Shown here one piece after another: positions 13,249-25,974 of a stretch of DNA of 64,000 nucleotides. The stretch is taken from NCBI GenBank assembly GCA_037178625.1, contig CM074144.1, positions 1,984,001 through 2,048,000 on the forward strand, in the 5' to 3' direction. Numbering within the stretch: position 1 is the first letter of the stretch; each line of letters begins with the position of its first letter. Both the position numbers and the translations under genes were made by a program. The stretch is from Skeletonema tropicum (lineage: Eukaryota > Bacillariophyta > Thalassiosirophyceae > Thalassiosirales > Thalassiosiraceae). The notes under the pieces are model-generated. The model made no database searches. It saw only the letters and a list, made by a program, of their open reading frames with translations, and had not been told where the DNA came from.

Positions 13249-14597
13249 AGGTGAGCCCTGTTGCGATGGTACCGGCGCTTGGATGTCATGGTGGTTTAGT
13301 AGTGAGTGAGCCATCGATAGCCGGATAGCTAGCCTGCTACGATAGCTTGGCGGCAGACGATTCAAGATGGGCATCTTGATACTGCGAAACCATTTTTGAT
13401 GCACATGACCTCATCACTCATTCACCGACCAAGCAACTAACACCTCAACCAAAAAGATCATGACGATGGGCCGTATCTTCCGTTCTAGTGGTCCAATGAA
13501 GGTGATAAGTGGCGTTTTGGAAAGCTGAGAGTGAGCTCTATCGATTAGGCGTATAATGAGCCTGATTGGACGACTTTTCACAGATCGTCCACGTCAAAAA
13601 CAGGTCTAGAAAGTGACCAGCCCGGCCGAATTCGGCTCCACACACGCACAGCCCGAATTTCCAAAAAGAGGTCCAAATTAGACCAAAATAAGTACAATAT
13701 GACCACCGTTAGAAAGCTCTCTTCACCCTCATTCGATTGGTACCATCATTATACTATCAAAATTTCCAAATGAATAGACGCAGCTCGGCCAATGGCCTCG
13801 CGAAACACACTTCATTTGAAGGAGGCGAAGATCCATTATTTTAGGTTGGTGTATGTGAGATCCAAAAAAAGCCACCACCTTGATCGGTAATATCAATGAC
13901 AGTTGGCACGAGGTATGGTCCATTCAACAGCCATCAACAAATACTAAACGGTGCTCGTCCTCGCTCACCGCTCGCACTCGCAAATACAGTCCACCTTAAT
14001 GCAGTACCGTCTATGAAATTAGTTACGCCGATGATCCATCAATACACTTCACGACTATCGGCATGTACCGTCCATTCATTCATCTCATCGTTGGCAATGA
14101 TCATTGTCGCCATTGTCGGTCGGCTCTCTTCCACCAGCATCATTGCCAACGATGAATCTTCTACTCCCAACTCCTTCTTCTCCACCAACCACAAGCAGAA
14201 CGACTATGATTGTTGCTTGTGGTGTGTGTTGGAGTGATGAATGTAGAGTGTTGCTTGTGGAGGCTGGTGACAATGGCGAGTGAGCCGCAAGGCGAAGGAG
14301 CCGAGTAGGAATGATAATGACAATGAAGCCAACTGTTGAACCGCCGATGATGATAATGAGGAGCTCCTCCGAGCGAAGCGAAGCGAAGCGAAGCGAGGCA
14401 GTGGAATTATGTTATAAATAAATACAAAGTTAACAGTGGAATTATGTTAGTGTTGCATCGAGTGAGCCGTCAGGCGAGTGGAGTGAGCTGTCGATTTACA
14501 TTTAATGTTGTTATTGCCATCGGTAATAATGGATATTTTGGTCATTTGGATGAAAATCTGGAAATTTTGGGGCGACTTTGACGTGGGAATGTTCTCC

Positions 14598-15343
14598 TCA
14601 TGCCTCCTTCTTCTTGCTCTTGTGCTTGTGCTTGACATCCTCCAACACCCGCTTCGTATTCTCTCTATACAAGACAATCTGTACAAGCAAAATCGTATTC
14701 AACGCAATACTAGCACCATAACTCCTCAATATATGCAAATCCCAACCCACCTCCTTAATCGTCGTGACCGTCCGAATCAACGATCCAGTCAAATTCATCC
14801 CCGTTGTGGCCAAAGACTGAGCACCAGTTTGTTTTTGTTGGTGGTTGGCGAGGATTTGAGATCCACGTGAGGTTAGTAGTACTATCGGGTTGTACACCAT
14901 CAACACGTACAGTGTATCGTCTGTCAGAACATAAAACACCACTATCAAATACACGACATATACCGCACAAACACAAAGCATCCCCACTGTGACTGTGGAG
15001 GATCTTCGTCTTCGTGTAGTGTTTCTTGATGTTGATGTTGACGGGCCATCCGTATCTATATCCGTATCCGTATCCCCATACATCCAAATCATAATGACCA
15101 CCAGAATAGTCTGCAGCATGACCATGAACACCTCCCCATAGGCAGTGAAGGGATTGCCCCTCCTCAAATTATAAAATGCCGCATTGGAATACATGATGAC
15201 CTCTCCGTAAATCGAAGTGGGTGAGAGACCCGATGCCGATTTGGAATTGTAAATGTTGCGAAGGACGGGAGCCTTGTTGATGCAGGATAGGCTGATTATG
15301 GCGATGCCGATTAGTTTGGCGAGGAGGCGGACGAGGCAGGGGG
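14598..15343 (-). pseudogene. MPDU1-like gene fragment, array copy 8
   Basis: Standard unit, next to the unit that carries the intact gene. The frame from 15194 is intact. The spacer between it and the intact gene is the shortened one (35-bp deletion and one fewer pentamer). Confidence 0.85.
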
Positions 15344-16652
15344 AGGTGAGCCCTGTTGCGATGGTACCGGCGCTTGGATGTCATGGTGGTTTAGTAGTGA
15401 GTGAGCCATCGATAGCCGGATAGCTAGCCTGCTACGATAGCTTGGCGGCAGACGATTCAAGATGGGCATCTTGATACTGCGAAACCATTTTTGATGCACA
15501 TGACCTCATCACTCATTCACCGACCAAGCAACTAACACCTCAACCAAAAAGATCATGACGATGGGCCGTATCTTCCGTTCTAGTGGTCCAATGAAGGTGA
15601 TAAGTGGCGTTTTGGAAAGCTGAGAGTGAGCTCTATCGATTAGGCGTATAATGAGCCTGATTGGACGACTTTTCACAGATCGTCCACGTCAAAAACAGGT
15701 CTAGAAAGTGACCAGCCCGGCCGAATTCGGCTCCACACACGCACAGCCCGAATTTCCAAAAAGAGGTCCAAATTAGACCAAAATAAGTACAATATGACCA
15801 CCGTTAGAAAGCTCTCTTCACCCTCATTCGATTGGTACCATCATTATACTATCAAAATTTCCAAATGAATAGACGCAGCTCGGCCAATGGCCTCGCGAAA
15901 CACACTTCATTTGAAGGAGGCGAAGATCCATTATTTTAGGTTGGTGTATGTGAGATCCAAAAAAAGCCACCACCTTGATCGGTAATATCAATGACAGTTG
16001 GCACGAGGTATGGTCCATTCAACAGCCATCAACAAATACTAAACGGTGCTCGTCCTCGCTCACCGCTCGCACTCGCAAATACAGTCCACCTTAATGCAGT
16101 ACCGTCTATGAAATTAGTTACGCCGATGATCCATCAATACACTTCACGACTATCGGCATGTACCGTCCATTCATTCATCTCATCGTTGGCAATGATCATT
16201 GTCGCCATTGTCGGTCGGCTCTCTTCCACCAGCATCATTGCCAACGATGAATCTTCTACTCCCAACTCCTTCTTCTCCACCAACCACAAGCAGAACGACT
16301 ATGATTGTTGCTTGTGGTGTGTGTTGGAGTGATGAATGTAGAGTGTTGCTTGTGGAGGCTGGTGACAATGGCGAGTGAGCCGCAAGGCGAAGGAGCCGAG
16401 TAGGAATGATAATGACAATGAAGCCAACTGTTGAACCGCCGATGATGATAATGAGGAGCTCCTCCGAGCGAAGCGAAGCGAAGCGAGGCAGTGGAATTAT
16501 GTTAGTGTTGCATCGAGTGAGCCGTCAGGCGAGTGGAGTGAGCTGTCGATTTACATTTAATGTTGTTATTGCCATCGGTAATAATGGATATTTTGGTCAT
16601 TTGGATGAAAATCTGGAAATTTTGGGGCGACTTTGACGTGGGAATGTTCTCC

Positions 16653-17519
16653 TCATGCCTCCTTCTTCTTGCTCTTGTGCTTGTGCTTGACATCCTCCAA
16701 CACCCGCTTCGTATTCTCTCTATACAAGACAATCTGTACAAGCAAAATCGTATTCAACGCAATACTAGCACCATAACTCCTCAATATATGCAAATCCCAA
16801 CCCACCTCCTTAATCGTCGTGACCGTCCGAATCAACGATCCAGTCAAATTCATCCCCGTTGTGGCCAAAGACTGAGCACCAGTTTGTTTTTGTTGGTGGT
16901 TGGCGAGGATTTGAGATCCACGTGAGGTTAGTAGTACTATCGGGTTGTACACCATCAACACGTACAGTGTATCGTCTGTCAGAACATAAAACACCACTAT
17001 CAAATACACGACATATACCGCACAAACACAAAGCATCCCCACTGTGACTGTGGAGGATCTTCGTCTTCGTGTAGTGTTTCTTGATGTTGATGTTGACGGG
17101 CCATCCGCATCCGTATCTATATCCGTATCCCCATACATCCAAATCATAATGACCACCAGAATAGTCTGCAGCATGACCATGAACACCTCCCCATAGGCAG
17201 TGAAGGGATTGCCCCTCCTCAAATTATAAAATGCCGCATTGGAATACATGATGACCTCTCCGTAAATCGAAGTGGGTGAGAGACCCGATGCCGATTTGGA
17301 ATTGTAAATGTTGCGAAGGACGGGAGCCTTGTTGATGCAGGATAGGCTGATTATGGCGATGCCGATTAGTTTGGCGAGGAGGCGGACGAGGCAGGGGGTG
17401 GTGAGGAGGGGGAGGGAGGTGAGGCAGGTTTGTGGAGTGACGAGGGGGGAGGGATCGGAGGACCAGGCCCATTGGGCGAATTGTTGGGTGATGGAGGAGG
17501 AGGAGGAGGATGATGCCAT
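16653..17519 (-). CDS. MPDU1: MPDU1-like PQ-loop membrane protein (intact copy)
   Basis: The 288-residue protein has two PQ-loop repeats. Seen: repeat 1 at about residues 45-75, with KAP where the family usually has LPQ, followed by helices and GNPFTAYGEVFMVMLQT. Repeat 2 is at about 200-235, with a serine- and glycine-rich loop, NHQQKQTGAQS and GSLIRTVTTIKE, closely resembling the second repeat of mannose-P-dolichol utilization defect 1. The C-terminus ends KKEA, a KKXX ER-retrieval signal, which suits an ER membrane protein. Known: MPDU1 is needed for use of dolichol-phosphate mannose and glucose in the ER. Only this copy has the Ser-rich N-terminus and upstream unique DNA. The start is the first in-frame ATG. 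Human MPDU1 is slightly shorter (about 247 residues). MPDU1 is favoured over other PQ-loop transporters because of the second repeat. Confidence 0.85.
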   Translation of the reverse strand: MASSSSSSSITQQFAQWAWSSDPSPLVTPQTCLTSLPLLTTPCLVRLLAKLIGIAIISLSCINKAPVLRNIYNSKSASGLSPTSIYGEVIMYSNAAFYNLRRGNPFTAYGEVFMVMLQTILVVIMIWMYGDTDIDTDADGPSTSTSRNTTRRRRSSTVTVGMLCVCAVYVVYLIVVFYVLTDDTLYVLMVYNPIVLLTSRGSQILANHQQKQTGAQSLATTGMNLTGSLIRTVTTIKEVGWDLHILRSYGASIALNTILLVQIVLYRENTKRVLEDVKHKHKSKKKEA

Positions 17520-18477
17520 TTTTGAAGATGAAAGACGACGATCGACAAAGACCTGACTGTTTATTATGAGATGATAGGCTGCTGCAATTCAGGGCTTCGA
17601 AAGGAGCTTGTATTTAGTGACCTTGCCTGCTATTAGCTAGAGATTTGGTATGGTTGTTATGGTGGCTTAAGTACTTATGCATGCTAATCCATTGAACAAG
17701 TAGTAGTTAGGAGTAGTACACAGTGTCATGATTCATGATAAGTTCCACGTTCCACGTTAAAATGGGCCGATGAAAAAGGCAAGTAGGAGTGTCCCAGCCA
17801 GATTTATTCAATCTACATGGGAATCAGTACGGAAAGTAGCTCTAGGAGTATGTAGTCGACTAGCGACTAGCCCCAACGGGTAGCCTTTAGGTACCCTCCA
17901 AATCTCAGCTTAATAGAGTTTTGTACCTACCCCCTCACCGACAGTGTCGTGGATGTCGTGGTGATTTTTGACTTTGTACCCCTATTGTATAGCCTAGCCA
18001 AATTTTCTGTATCCTCGGGGGATACTGTTCGTGCTACTCGACTGATTTTAGATCTAACCTCCGCCTTTCCCCGCGGGTTAACCTTATGGTCAAGTGCTGC
18101 GAACCATATCCTTTGTACGTAGGAGTAAGTATATATGTAGGAATGATACCAGATGGTTCAGGGCAGTTCTTGTTCACCTTTTGCGATCGCATTTTAATCG
18201 TAATCAACATCATAGAGTAATTAAGGTCATTTGGCGTTCTATCTCATATATATATTCTTTTATGTGCCACTGAAGATATTCATGCGAACCCATACCTTTT
18301 TACCACCTCATTCCACGATCAGCTTGGTCTTTTAGCAACACGATCTCATTTTTAAAGTATGTACTGATCACATGAAAGAAGAAGGAATGAACCGGCCGGA
18401 GAAATATTAAAGCAAGAGATTAATTGAAGCTTATGAGCAACGATGTTGTAAAACTAGAAGTACATGTATCACTGTAA
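17520..18477. other. Intergenic region between divergent MPDU1-like and AAA/TPR genes
   Basis: Unique sequence, 958 bp, lying between a minus-strand and a plus-strand start, so it should hold both promoters. AT-rich stretches such as ATATATATTC near 18248 are present, but I cannot assign a TATA box or initiator with confidence. No gene or repeat seen. Confidence 0.5.
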
Positions 18478-21400
18478 ATGAATGAACCCATGTCTTCATC
18501 ATCACCAACAACAGAAGAGTCGTCATCATCATCAATGATCCTCCTCTCCGAATGGATCACACGTACCATCGATCAAGTCGATCGGACCTCCACCTCCTTA
18601 AGCGCCGCATCCGCCCTAGCACCAAATTTACGTAAATCCATGATTTTATGTTCCGATGATTATTTATTATCTGCGTTGCGTGTGTCGTATTCGCTTGCTC
18701 ATTGCATTTGTCTGGCGGAAGAAGAGGAGCAAGGGGAGGGAGAGGAGGAGGGTAAGAAGTTGTTATTGCCGATACCGAGTGTTCATTGGTCAGATGGGAT
18801 TGCTGTTGGTACGACTGATCGACAACAGCACGAGGAGGGTGGGTCAACAACAGAGGCGGAGAATAGGACTGCTGCCAATAATATCCTTCGAGCCGAATTT
18901 GTACCGTTATTCTTATGCAATACATACGATAATGAAGCGGAGAAACATACCAATCGGATGCAACGCATCTATTCTCTGGGGATAGTCTTGTATGAGATAT
19001 TCTCGGGGGGGGAACGCCCTTTGGAACTTTTGGGAGGAGGAGCACAAACAGCAGCAGCAGCAACAGCAGCTGGTGGTGGTGGTGTGGGAGGAGGAGGAGG
19101 ATCCAATAATACAACACTCTTGGTAATTAGTGATGAAGAAAAGTTGAATTTTGATCCACTCCCCTTTGATTCAACTTTGGCAATTGATTTAGATGATAAT
19201 CATTTGGATGAGTTATTTGAGGATATTACCACAGACGATCATCATCCATATGGTGGTGGTATTGATACTACTACTAATGAGGATAATGATAATGAGGAAC
19301 AACAACAACAACAAGCTGATCCAAAAAAGAAGAGACAATCATCACATCATTTACGAAATCATCATCACAATGGCAGCAATAACAACAACAACAACAACAC
19401 TACTACGACGACGTCAATTCATTCCTCCAACTCCAACATCTCATTAGAACCCCTCGCATCCAAATGGATCCCAGGACCCTTATGCGACTTAATCGCCAAT
19501 ATGCTCGATAGTACCAACGGTACATTGGCGGGGGAGGACTCCTACAAGTCCATGGCAGATGTACGTGACGATATCCAATTAATGTTGGAAAGACCTGAAA
19601 TTTTTTTGTACGATCAAGACATGGGACGATTGGCAGTGACCGGATTGCAATTTCCCACGACTGCCTTTGGACGGAATGCGGAATTATCCACAATTAAGGA
19701 ATCCTATCGTCGATCCATGATGGGGGATGTCGAATTGGTATTAATTTCAGGTCCAAGTGGATCGGGCAAATCATTATTGGCATTGGAATTTGGAAGGTAT
19801 GTTACTGCCGGTGGTGGTGGTGGTGGTGGTGGTAGTAGTAATAGTAGTGGGGGAGTAATTTTATCGGGAAAGTTTGATCAACTTCAGCAGGGCAAACCGT
19901 TTAGTGCATTAGCGTCGGCGTTTGATAGTTATTGTGACAACTTGATGAAGGATAGTAGTAGTAGTAGTAGTAGTACAAGTCCCTCGTCGTCGAATAATAT
20001 TGTCAAGGTGTTGGCATCGAAACTTATTGCAACGTTGGGAGGGGAGGCATATCATTTGGCCAAAATGATACCCAATTTGGCACTCATTCTTGGTCCGGAC
20101 GTGTTTGATAATAATCACGATCATCAAGAAGAAGTTTGTGATCATCCCCAAGAGCGGTTGGAATATCTGTTATGTCAATTTGTCGAGGTGATATCCAGTG
20201 CATCGGGTGCTCCAGTGACGTTGTTCCTTGATGATTTGCAATGGGCAGATGCTGCTTCTATTGCGGCGGTGAATCAACTTTTGTTTACGGCTGGTTTTTC
20301 ATCCTCCTCGACGTCATCGTCGACGTCATCATCATCATCATCATCGCTCAAACGGAACAAGCAATTTTTCTTTTATGGGTGCTGCCGTGAGGGTGCAATC
20401 GATAAGAAACATCCGGTGTGGAAAGTGTTTTGCCGTGCGAAATTTCTGGGTGTGAAATATATCAATGTGAAATTAGGATATTTTGAGGAAGATACACTGA
20501 ATGCAATGGTATCAGAGACTCTGCGTCTACCTCCACGTCTTACTCGGTCTTTGTCAAGTGTCATATATCACAAGACCAAGGGCAATCCATTATTTGTCTC
20601 TCAGTTGATGCTTTCGCTTAGCAAGGAAGGTCTATTGCGCCCCAGCCTAAGTCGGCGGCGATGGGAGTGGGATAAGGAAAAGATCCAAAGTCAGAAGCTA
20701 CCCGATGATGTTGCCATGTTTATAACAAAATCGATGCAAGCGCAACCGGAGGGTGTCAAGTCGGCTATATGCGTTTTGTCATGCTTCGGAGCCTCGGCAG
20801 AAAATACTGTGATCAAAATGCTAGAAAGGGCTCTCAACAAGAATTTAGTTGATAACCTCGACCTAGCCGTGAAAGAAGGGTTCTTGGATAAGACAGGTGA
20901 TCAGTATCGATTCAGTCACGACCGTATACAAGAAGCTGCATACAATATGATGAAATTTGTGGATCGGTGTCACTTTCACTTCTTCTATGGTATGGCTCTA
21001 GCCCCGTCGGTGAATGGAGAGAATGACGACAGCACTCTTTTAATAGCTGCAAACCAAATCAATTTGGCAGGTACCGAAGCCGTTCGAGACAAAAGTCAGA
21101 ATGCCGTTGTTGCCAATCTCAATTTGTCGGCGGGGAAGAAGGCAATGGAAATGTCGGATTTTGTTGCAGCGTACTCATATTTTGATAATGGGATATCGTT
21201 TCTGCGGAAGAAGCACTGGGAGGAGCATTACGCATTAAGTTTGGAGCTGTTTGATTTGGCAGCTAAGTGTGCTCTTTCGAATGGAGACATTGTGAGCTTG
21301 CAACTCCTGTATGAGCAGGTAGTAAAATACGGACGTACGTTTGAGGATAAACTCAACGTCATGTATTTCTCCACGTGCGCGTTAGCCTTTTCATCCAGGC

Positions 21401-22920
21401 TGCGAGAATCCATTGAAAAGGGACTTGATATTTTATCAAAGCTGGGGATAGACCTACGAGGGGATGAATCGAGTATGGAGGCTTGTGTACGGGAGACGAA
21501 AGACCTGCTGACAGGTTACACCGATCATGATATATTGAGTATGAGACGAATGACCGACCCAACTATGATAATTGCAATGAAGTTCTTGGGGAAAATGGTT
21601 CTAGGAATGACTCAAATCATGCCCAAATCTGTTGCTCACGTGACGCAACGCATTATTCAACTTTCTCTGTTGCATGGCATTAGCCCAGTGTCTCCAGTGG
21701 GGTTTGTCCACTTTGGCACGTTTATAGCCAAATTTGGAGATATCAACGGGGGCTACCACTATGTGAAATTGGCTCGTTCATTACTTGATAAAGTGGGATC
21801 GAGAGAAAGTGCCGGCGAGGTCATTGCAATGGGTACTCAAATCGTAGCGTATGTTGAGCCGGTTCAAGCCGCACTGGAACACCATCATGAAGGATACGCT
21901 GCTGCTTTGGCATCTGGTGATGTTATCCAAGCCTCGGTCAACGGCATTTTCATGTGTATCAATTCTTTTTTTGCTGGATTGAACTTACAAACCGTGCAAG
22001 AAAAATTCGCTGAATTAATTCATTTCATGGATGAACGAAAGCAGATAATTTTCATGGTACAAATGCAGTGCGCTCAGCATTCTGTGTTCAAGTTGATTGG
22101 GTCAGATGAAGAGCCCAAGTCCAAGTACGTTTCCGAGGGACAAGATATCCTCGCAACAAACAACAGCGTAATGACGTCCTATTACTTTCAAAAAGCATTC
22201 GTCAGCTTCTTTTTTCGATCATACGATGAAACGAAAGAAAACATCGGGAATTATTTAGCTTGTGTTCGAAACACTTGGGCCAATTTGTTCATCGCTCATG
22301 CTTATCATGCATTTTATATTGGCCTCGTCTTTTTTTGGCTGGCCAGAAAGTCCGGAGATCAGCAATGGAGTGAAAGAGGTAAGCTATCCAAATTGGCATT
22401 GAAACAATGGGCAGAGTCGTCCTCTTGGACATTTGAGAATAAATGGTACTTGCTGGAGGCAGAGGAATCGTTTTGCTGTAACAATTTTGACGCAGCTAAA
22501 ATATATTATGAGAAGGCTATCTCCTCTGCCAGAGATCACAAGGTAAGTTGAAGGAGGAGGAAGAATTTGAATGAATCCAATCCTATTTGAATTCCTCACC
22601 AACTTCTGTAACTCGTTCTTTAGTTCATCAATGAAGAGGCTTTGGCTTGCGAGCTAGCTGCATATTTTTATTTAGAATTGGGACAGAAAGATAAAGCGTT
22701 GGAATTGTTCTTAGTTGCACATGAAAAATATCATGAGTGGGGAGCGTTTGGGAAGTGTACTAGCTTATTTGAGTTTGTTGGAAGCAACTTCACCTCATTT
22801 ATTGGCCCTGGAATCTCAATTCTTTATAACAACACTGCACAAGAATTGGCATCTCCAAATCCGGATGACGGCTTGCTTTCATCTTTGGATGATGCACTGC
22901 AGCGACACACGGCATCTTAA
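18478..22920 (+). CDS. Degenerate-kinase / AAA ATPase / TPR protein, two exons
   Basis: Exon 1 is 18478-22542 and exon 2 is 22624-22920, joined across an 81-bp GTAAGT...TAG intron in phase 0, giving 1453 residues. Seen: a kinase C-lobe-like segment near residue 160 (RIYSLGIVLYEIFSGG) without a visible catalytic loop; low-complexity Asn/Gln/His stretches; FGRN and a Walker A (GPSGSGKS) near 425; a Walker B-like LFLDDLQWAD near 582; GNPLFVSQL near 702; then a long helical TPR-like region. Exon 2 completes it with ELGQKDKALELF, a TPR pattern. Known: this architecture occurs in PknK-like and histidine-kinase-linked predicted ATPases, and a large family of such proteins exists in diatoms. Inference: signalling ATPase with a pseudokinase. 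No histidine kinase domain is present. A TAA directly precedes the ATG in frame, which supports the start unless there is an upstream exon. Confidence 0.88.
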
Positions 22921-24342
22921 ATCTTAACTTAAACCCTGATGTATGAGTTAGGTTTAGACACATATAGCCATTTTTCTCGGGCCAAGAGACGCCCATGTTC
23001 TAATGTTGTGTTATCTTGTAGGAACTTGCGCTCATTCATGTAAACAAGGCTTCAAGGTTGTTGATGCAGAGTTCCTCCAGATTATTCTACATAGCTGCAG
23101 GCGCATCCGTTCGTTAGCATTAGCGATCTTGGACCTGTTGTTACTACTGCAGCCACTTTACCGCTTCATTCAATTGCTTCTCGTTCATGCCACATCAAGC
23201 TAAGCTCAAAATGTGTGTGGGGGGCTTTAGGTTATTTTGTGAGAGTCTCGTTGTTGTCTGCGTCTGTTCTCTCAGAGTCAAGTTTGAGATTGAGAACTAC
23301 ATACCTGTTTGTTGTATTTACGTGCAGAGCATAAACTTGAAGGCTCTTCTTCAAAATCATTCAATTTGCTAAAAGTATTAACATTTATTCTGCCCGGATG
23401 TCTCGCAGATATTGCAAAAATTACGTTGATAAGTACTATTGTTTTGTACTTACTCTAGTACTCTCTACACAGCTCCTTTTGTTTCAAGGGAAGGCGGAAG
23501 GCCCCAGATCCTGCCCGAGTTTGTCTCAAGTCTCAAGCACTACACTTACTTATTTGTCTTTTGTCCGCTCAGCTAGCTCTTCGTTCCTACTCCCAGAAGG
23601 CAGAGCGAGGGAAATGGCAATGGCAATGGTCAATGTGCACGTGAGAAATCCTGCAGGCACTCAACACGAGAACGAAGACGCTCCCATCCCAAGCTGATGC
23701 TGAAGGAGGGAGCGGGCTTTCTGATCTTGAGATTGCATTGGCATCGGCGCATCGAGCATCTCTCAAGAGCAGCTATGCTCGAGGTGAAACCTTGTAGAGA
23801 GTGCGATGTGTCCAGGCTGTGCTCGAAGAACAAGCAAGGCAGATGACTGATCAGTCCCCATTGACTTCGGTGAGGTTCAGATGAGATGCTATCACACTTT
23901 CCTCTTTGGCACAAACGAGAAGGACCAAGCTAAAAGCACAGATGTTGGGTAATCTACATCGAGAGTCCATCTGACAGAAATAGTAACAGTCACGCGCGTG
24001 ACAATTCTGGCGCTAGCTGAGAGCACAGATACGGATGATTACGATTCAGTCGCCTAAGCTACAGCCGTGGGCAATGTTCAAGGGAATGAGGATATATAGA
24101 TACGATTGATAGGTCAAGAAGTAGAGTAATTTAGATAGACAATAGGCAATAACCAACTCTTCTCGGCAGAGAATTTGCTTTGCAAACGGCCAGCCAGACT
24201 AAAGCCCCACTCCATCTACAGCGAACATCTACAACGAACACAATGACCCACACACACAGTCCAAAAATCGTCACCTAACCCTATGTATGATGCAGCAATG
24301 TCGTTGTGGTTGTGGTTGTGGCGTAAAGAACGTCGATCTCGC
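22921..24342. other. Intergenic region
   Basis: About 1.4 kb after the AAA/TPR gene. It contains only short open frames with no recognisable features, including a plus-strand one at 23398-23697. I see no repeat family or RNA gene. Confidence 0.5.
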
Positions 24343-24728
24343 TCATCTGTGCTGATTGAAGAAGACGACGATAACTGACGAGGCCGCGAAACACCAACCA
24401 ATATGCCACGATGCCATCTCTGCTCTCTTGTCAGAGTCTCTTGCTGCGGCTACAATAGAAGATGCAGACGAAATGAGCCCGTTGGAGCATGCTATTGAGT
24501 AATGCATCGTTGTGAGATTGAGAACTGTCAAGCTACTGCAGCACGCAGCAGCTCAACATTTGCAGAAGACAGCATCTCCGTCTACGTGTCCGGGGCCTAC
24601 CACAATGTCACAAAGATGTAGAAGAGTGTCTCAGGCGAACAGCAAAGTGAATGGAAGATGATTAGAATGGATTTCTGTACATAATCATAATGAATATAAT
24701 TATTTTTCGACGAATCATGATTTGCAAA
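24343..24728 (+). pseudogene. Decayed partial duplicate of the downstream ankyrin-repeat gene
   Basis: The sequence matches the last third of the ankyrin gene and its 3' flank (about 26372-26778). Shared blocks encode the AATIEDADEMSPLEHA stretch and the STCPGP tail, and the shared 3' flank includes TTTTCGACGAATCATGATTT. Indels break the frame: the acidic stretch is shortened and shifted, and a TGAGTAATG interruption follows the EHA block. The ankyrin-coding 5' part is absent. It is therefore a 5'-truncated, non-functional copy lying about 2 kb upstream of its parent in the same orientation. Confidence 0.85.
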
Positions 24729-25974
24729 AGCGAAGGAGCTTACTGAAAACAGAAACAGAAAGCAAACAATGATCTATTCGTAAGAAGTCATTTTTTTCTC
24801 CTCTTTTTTCATATTCCGTATATACGTGATCCCAATCATCGTCTAGTTGGCACGAAGCCATTCGACGTCGATAAATAGTCAGCTTCGAAAGTACAATTAC
24901 TGGCTGAGCGATGCGGAAGGTTAAAGATCCTTGGTTTTGGATTGACTTCTCTGCCATATGCCTATCTTTCTTATGTACGAGTACAATCTGGGAAACAGTA
25001 TCTTATTACTCATAATAATAGACATGCTGAAATCTATCCCGCGAGATAATCCAGACGTACTTTAAGTTTGTGTTACATCATTGGCAACCCTCGCTCTTGC
25101 AAATCATTCGGCTGAACCAGCTTTGGCTTGGCATCGGGAAGCTCCCTCGAATTCTTTGATTTTGGAGTACACATTACAAATTCCACTTTACGTCTTCGTA
25201 TCAGCGAAACGAGAGTGAGCATCTACATCCCCCATTTAGTGTAACTTAAAATAATCTGTATGTGGACAATGAATGGCCAAGGTCTCACAGCAAGATACTT
25301 CCTGATAAGAAGGATACCATCATCTCTGTGGATAGCGCTGGCGAAATGCGCTCCATACTTACAACATCTGTAATCTCTCTAGAGAGGTAAAATCACACCG
25401 ACTTGGGTTTATTTATTTGCTGCGCACGTGTGTTACGTGATAGGGCTACTTATGTAATCTAGCGAACAGAGGACAAATCAGCCCTCTACTTCGGAATCTG
25501 TATATTCTCTACTTAAATCTTACACCACTCAGAGTAACGGATTAGGCCCTGACTTCGTTCTAACGAATTCGATATTCGAAGAGAGACAAAACCCGAGATG
25601 ACGTTCCTTGTTTGGTGTTCTTTTTTTGGCTAAAGCCTACCAGGATCTGCCGAGTGGCCGGAAACGAAGGGGAAAGAAGACTAATTCGTTCTGTCTCTCC
25701 TTCTACAGTATAGGCCTAGAGAGACAGTAGAAGTATATAGATGACTGGCAGAAGACTAATTACTCCTATTGTCTAGGTACTTCGTTACTACCTACTGTCT
25801 CTCCTTCTCCTTCCGCAGCAGAGACTGGCAGAACAGAAAGAACAGGTTGAATGATCTCTATGTACTTTTAGAGGTAAGAGCGACTTTCACACTCCTCACA
25901 AAGATGACGGTTGCCACCGAACCTCCATCTCCATCCACGTGATCCATTCAATTCTTGTACTACTCCTATCAACA
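24729..25974. other. Intergenic region upstream of the ankyrin gene
   Basis: No gene seen. Around 25640-25860 there are several short repeats of CTGTCTCTCCTTCT, also inverted (AGAGACAGTAGAAG), and of GACTGGCAGAA, suggesting small local duplications. The last part should carry the ankyrin-gene promoter. Confidence 0.45.

Larger units (their letters stand above)
1..17397. repeat. Tandem array, ~2095-bp unit, nine copies of an MPDU1-like 3' gene fragment plus spacer
   Basis: The same sequence recurs head to tail. Equivalent points of the gene fragment fall at 77, 2173, 4268, 6369, 8464, 10559, 12660, 14755 and 16810, giving periods of 2096, 2095, 2101, 2095, 2095, 2101, 2095 and 2055 bp. The 2101 periods come from one extra hexamer in a coding microsatellite. 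The 2055 period is a 35-bp deletion between direct repeats of GTGGAATTATGTTA plus one lost GCGAA pentamer in the last unit. Other differences are single-base homopolymer indels. Each unit holds a minus-strand gene fragment of about 745 bp and about 1350 bp of spacer. The right boundary is at about 17397, where the intact gene continues into its own 5' end. The left boundary lies outside the window. Confidence 0.97.

Noticed and set aside
1..17397. CRISPR-like or rDNA-like array
   Set aside because: The unit is about 2.1 kb, contains a recognisable gene fragment, has no short repeat/spacer alternation and no rRNA sequence.
23398..23697. Plus-strand frame of 99 codons with a hydrophobic start
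   Set aside because: Low similarity to any family, no supporting context, composition like the surrounding intergenic DNA.
24216..24531. Minus-strand short frames over the ankyrin duplicate
   Set aside because: They mirror the antisense of the parent gene's 3' end and carry no independent signal.
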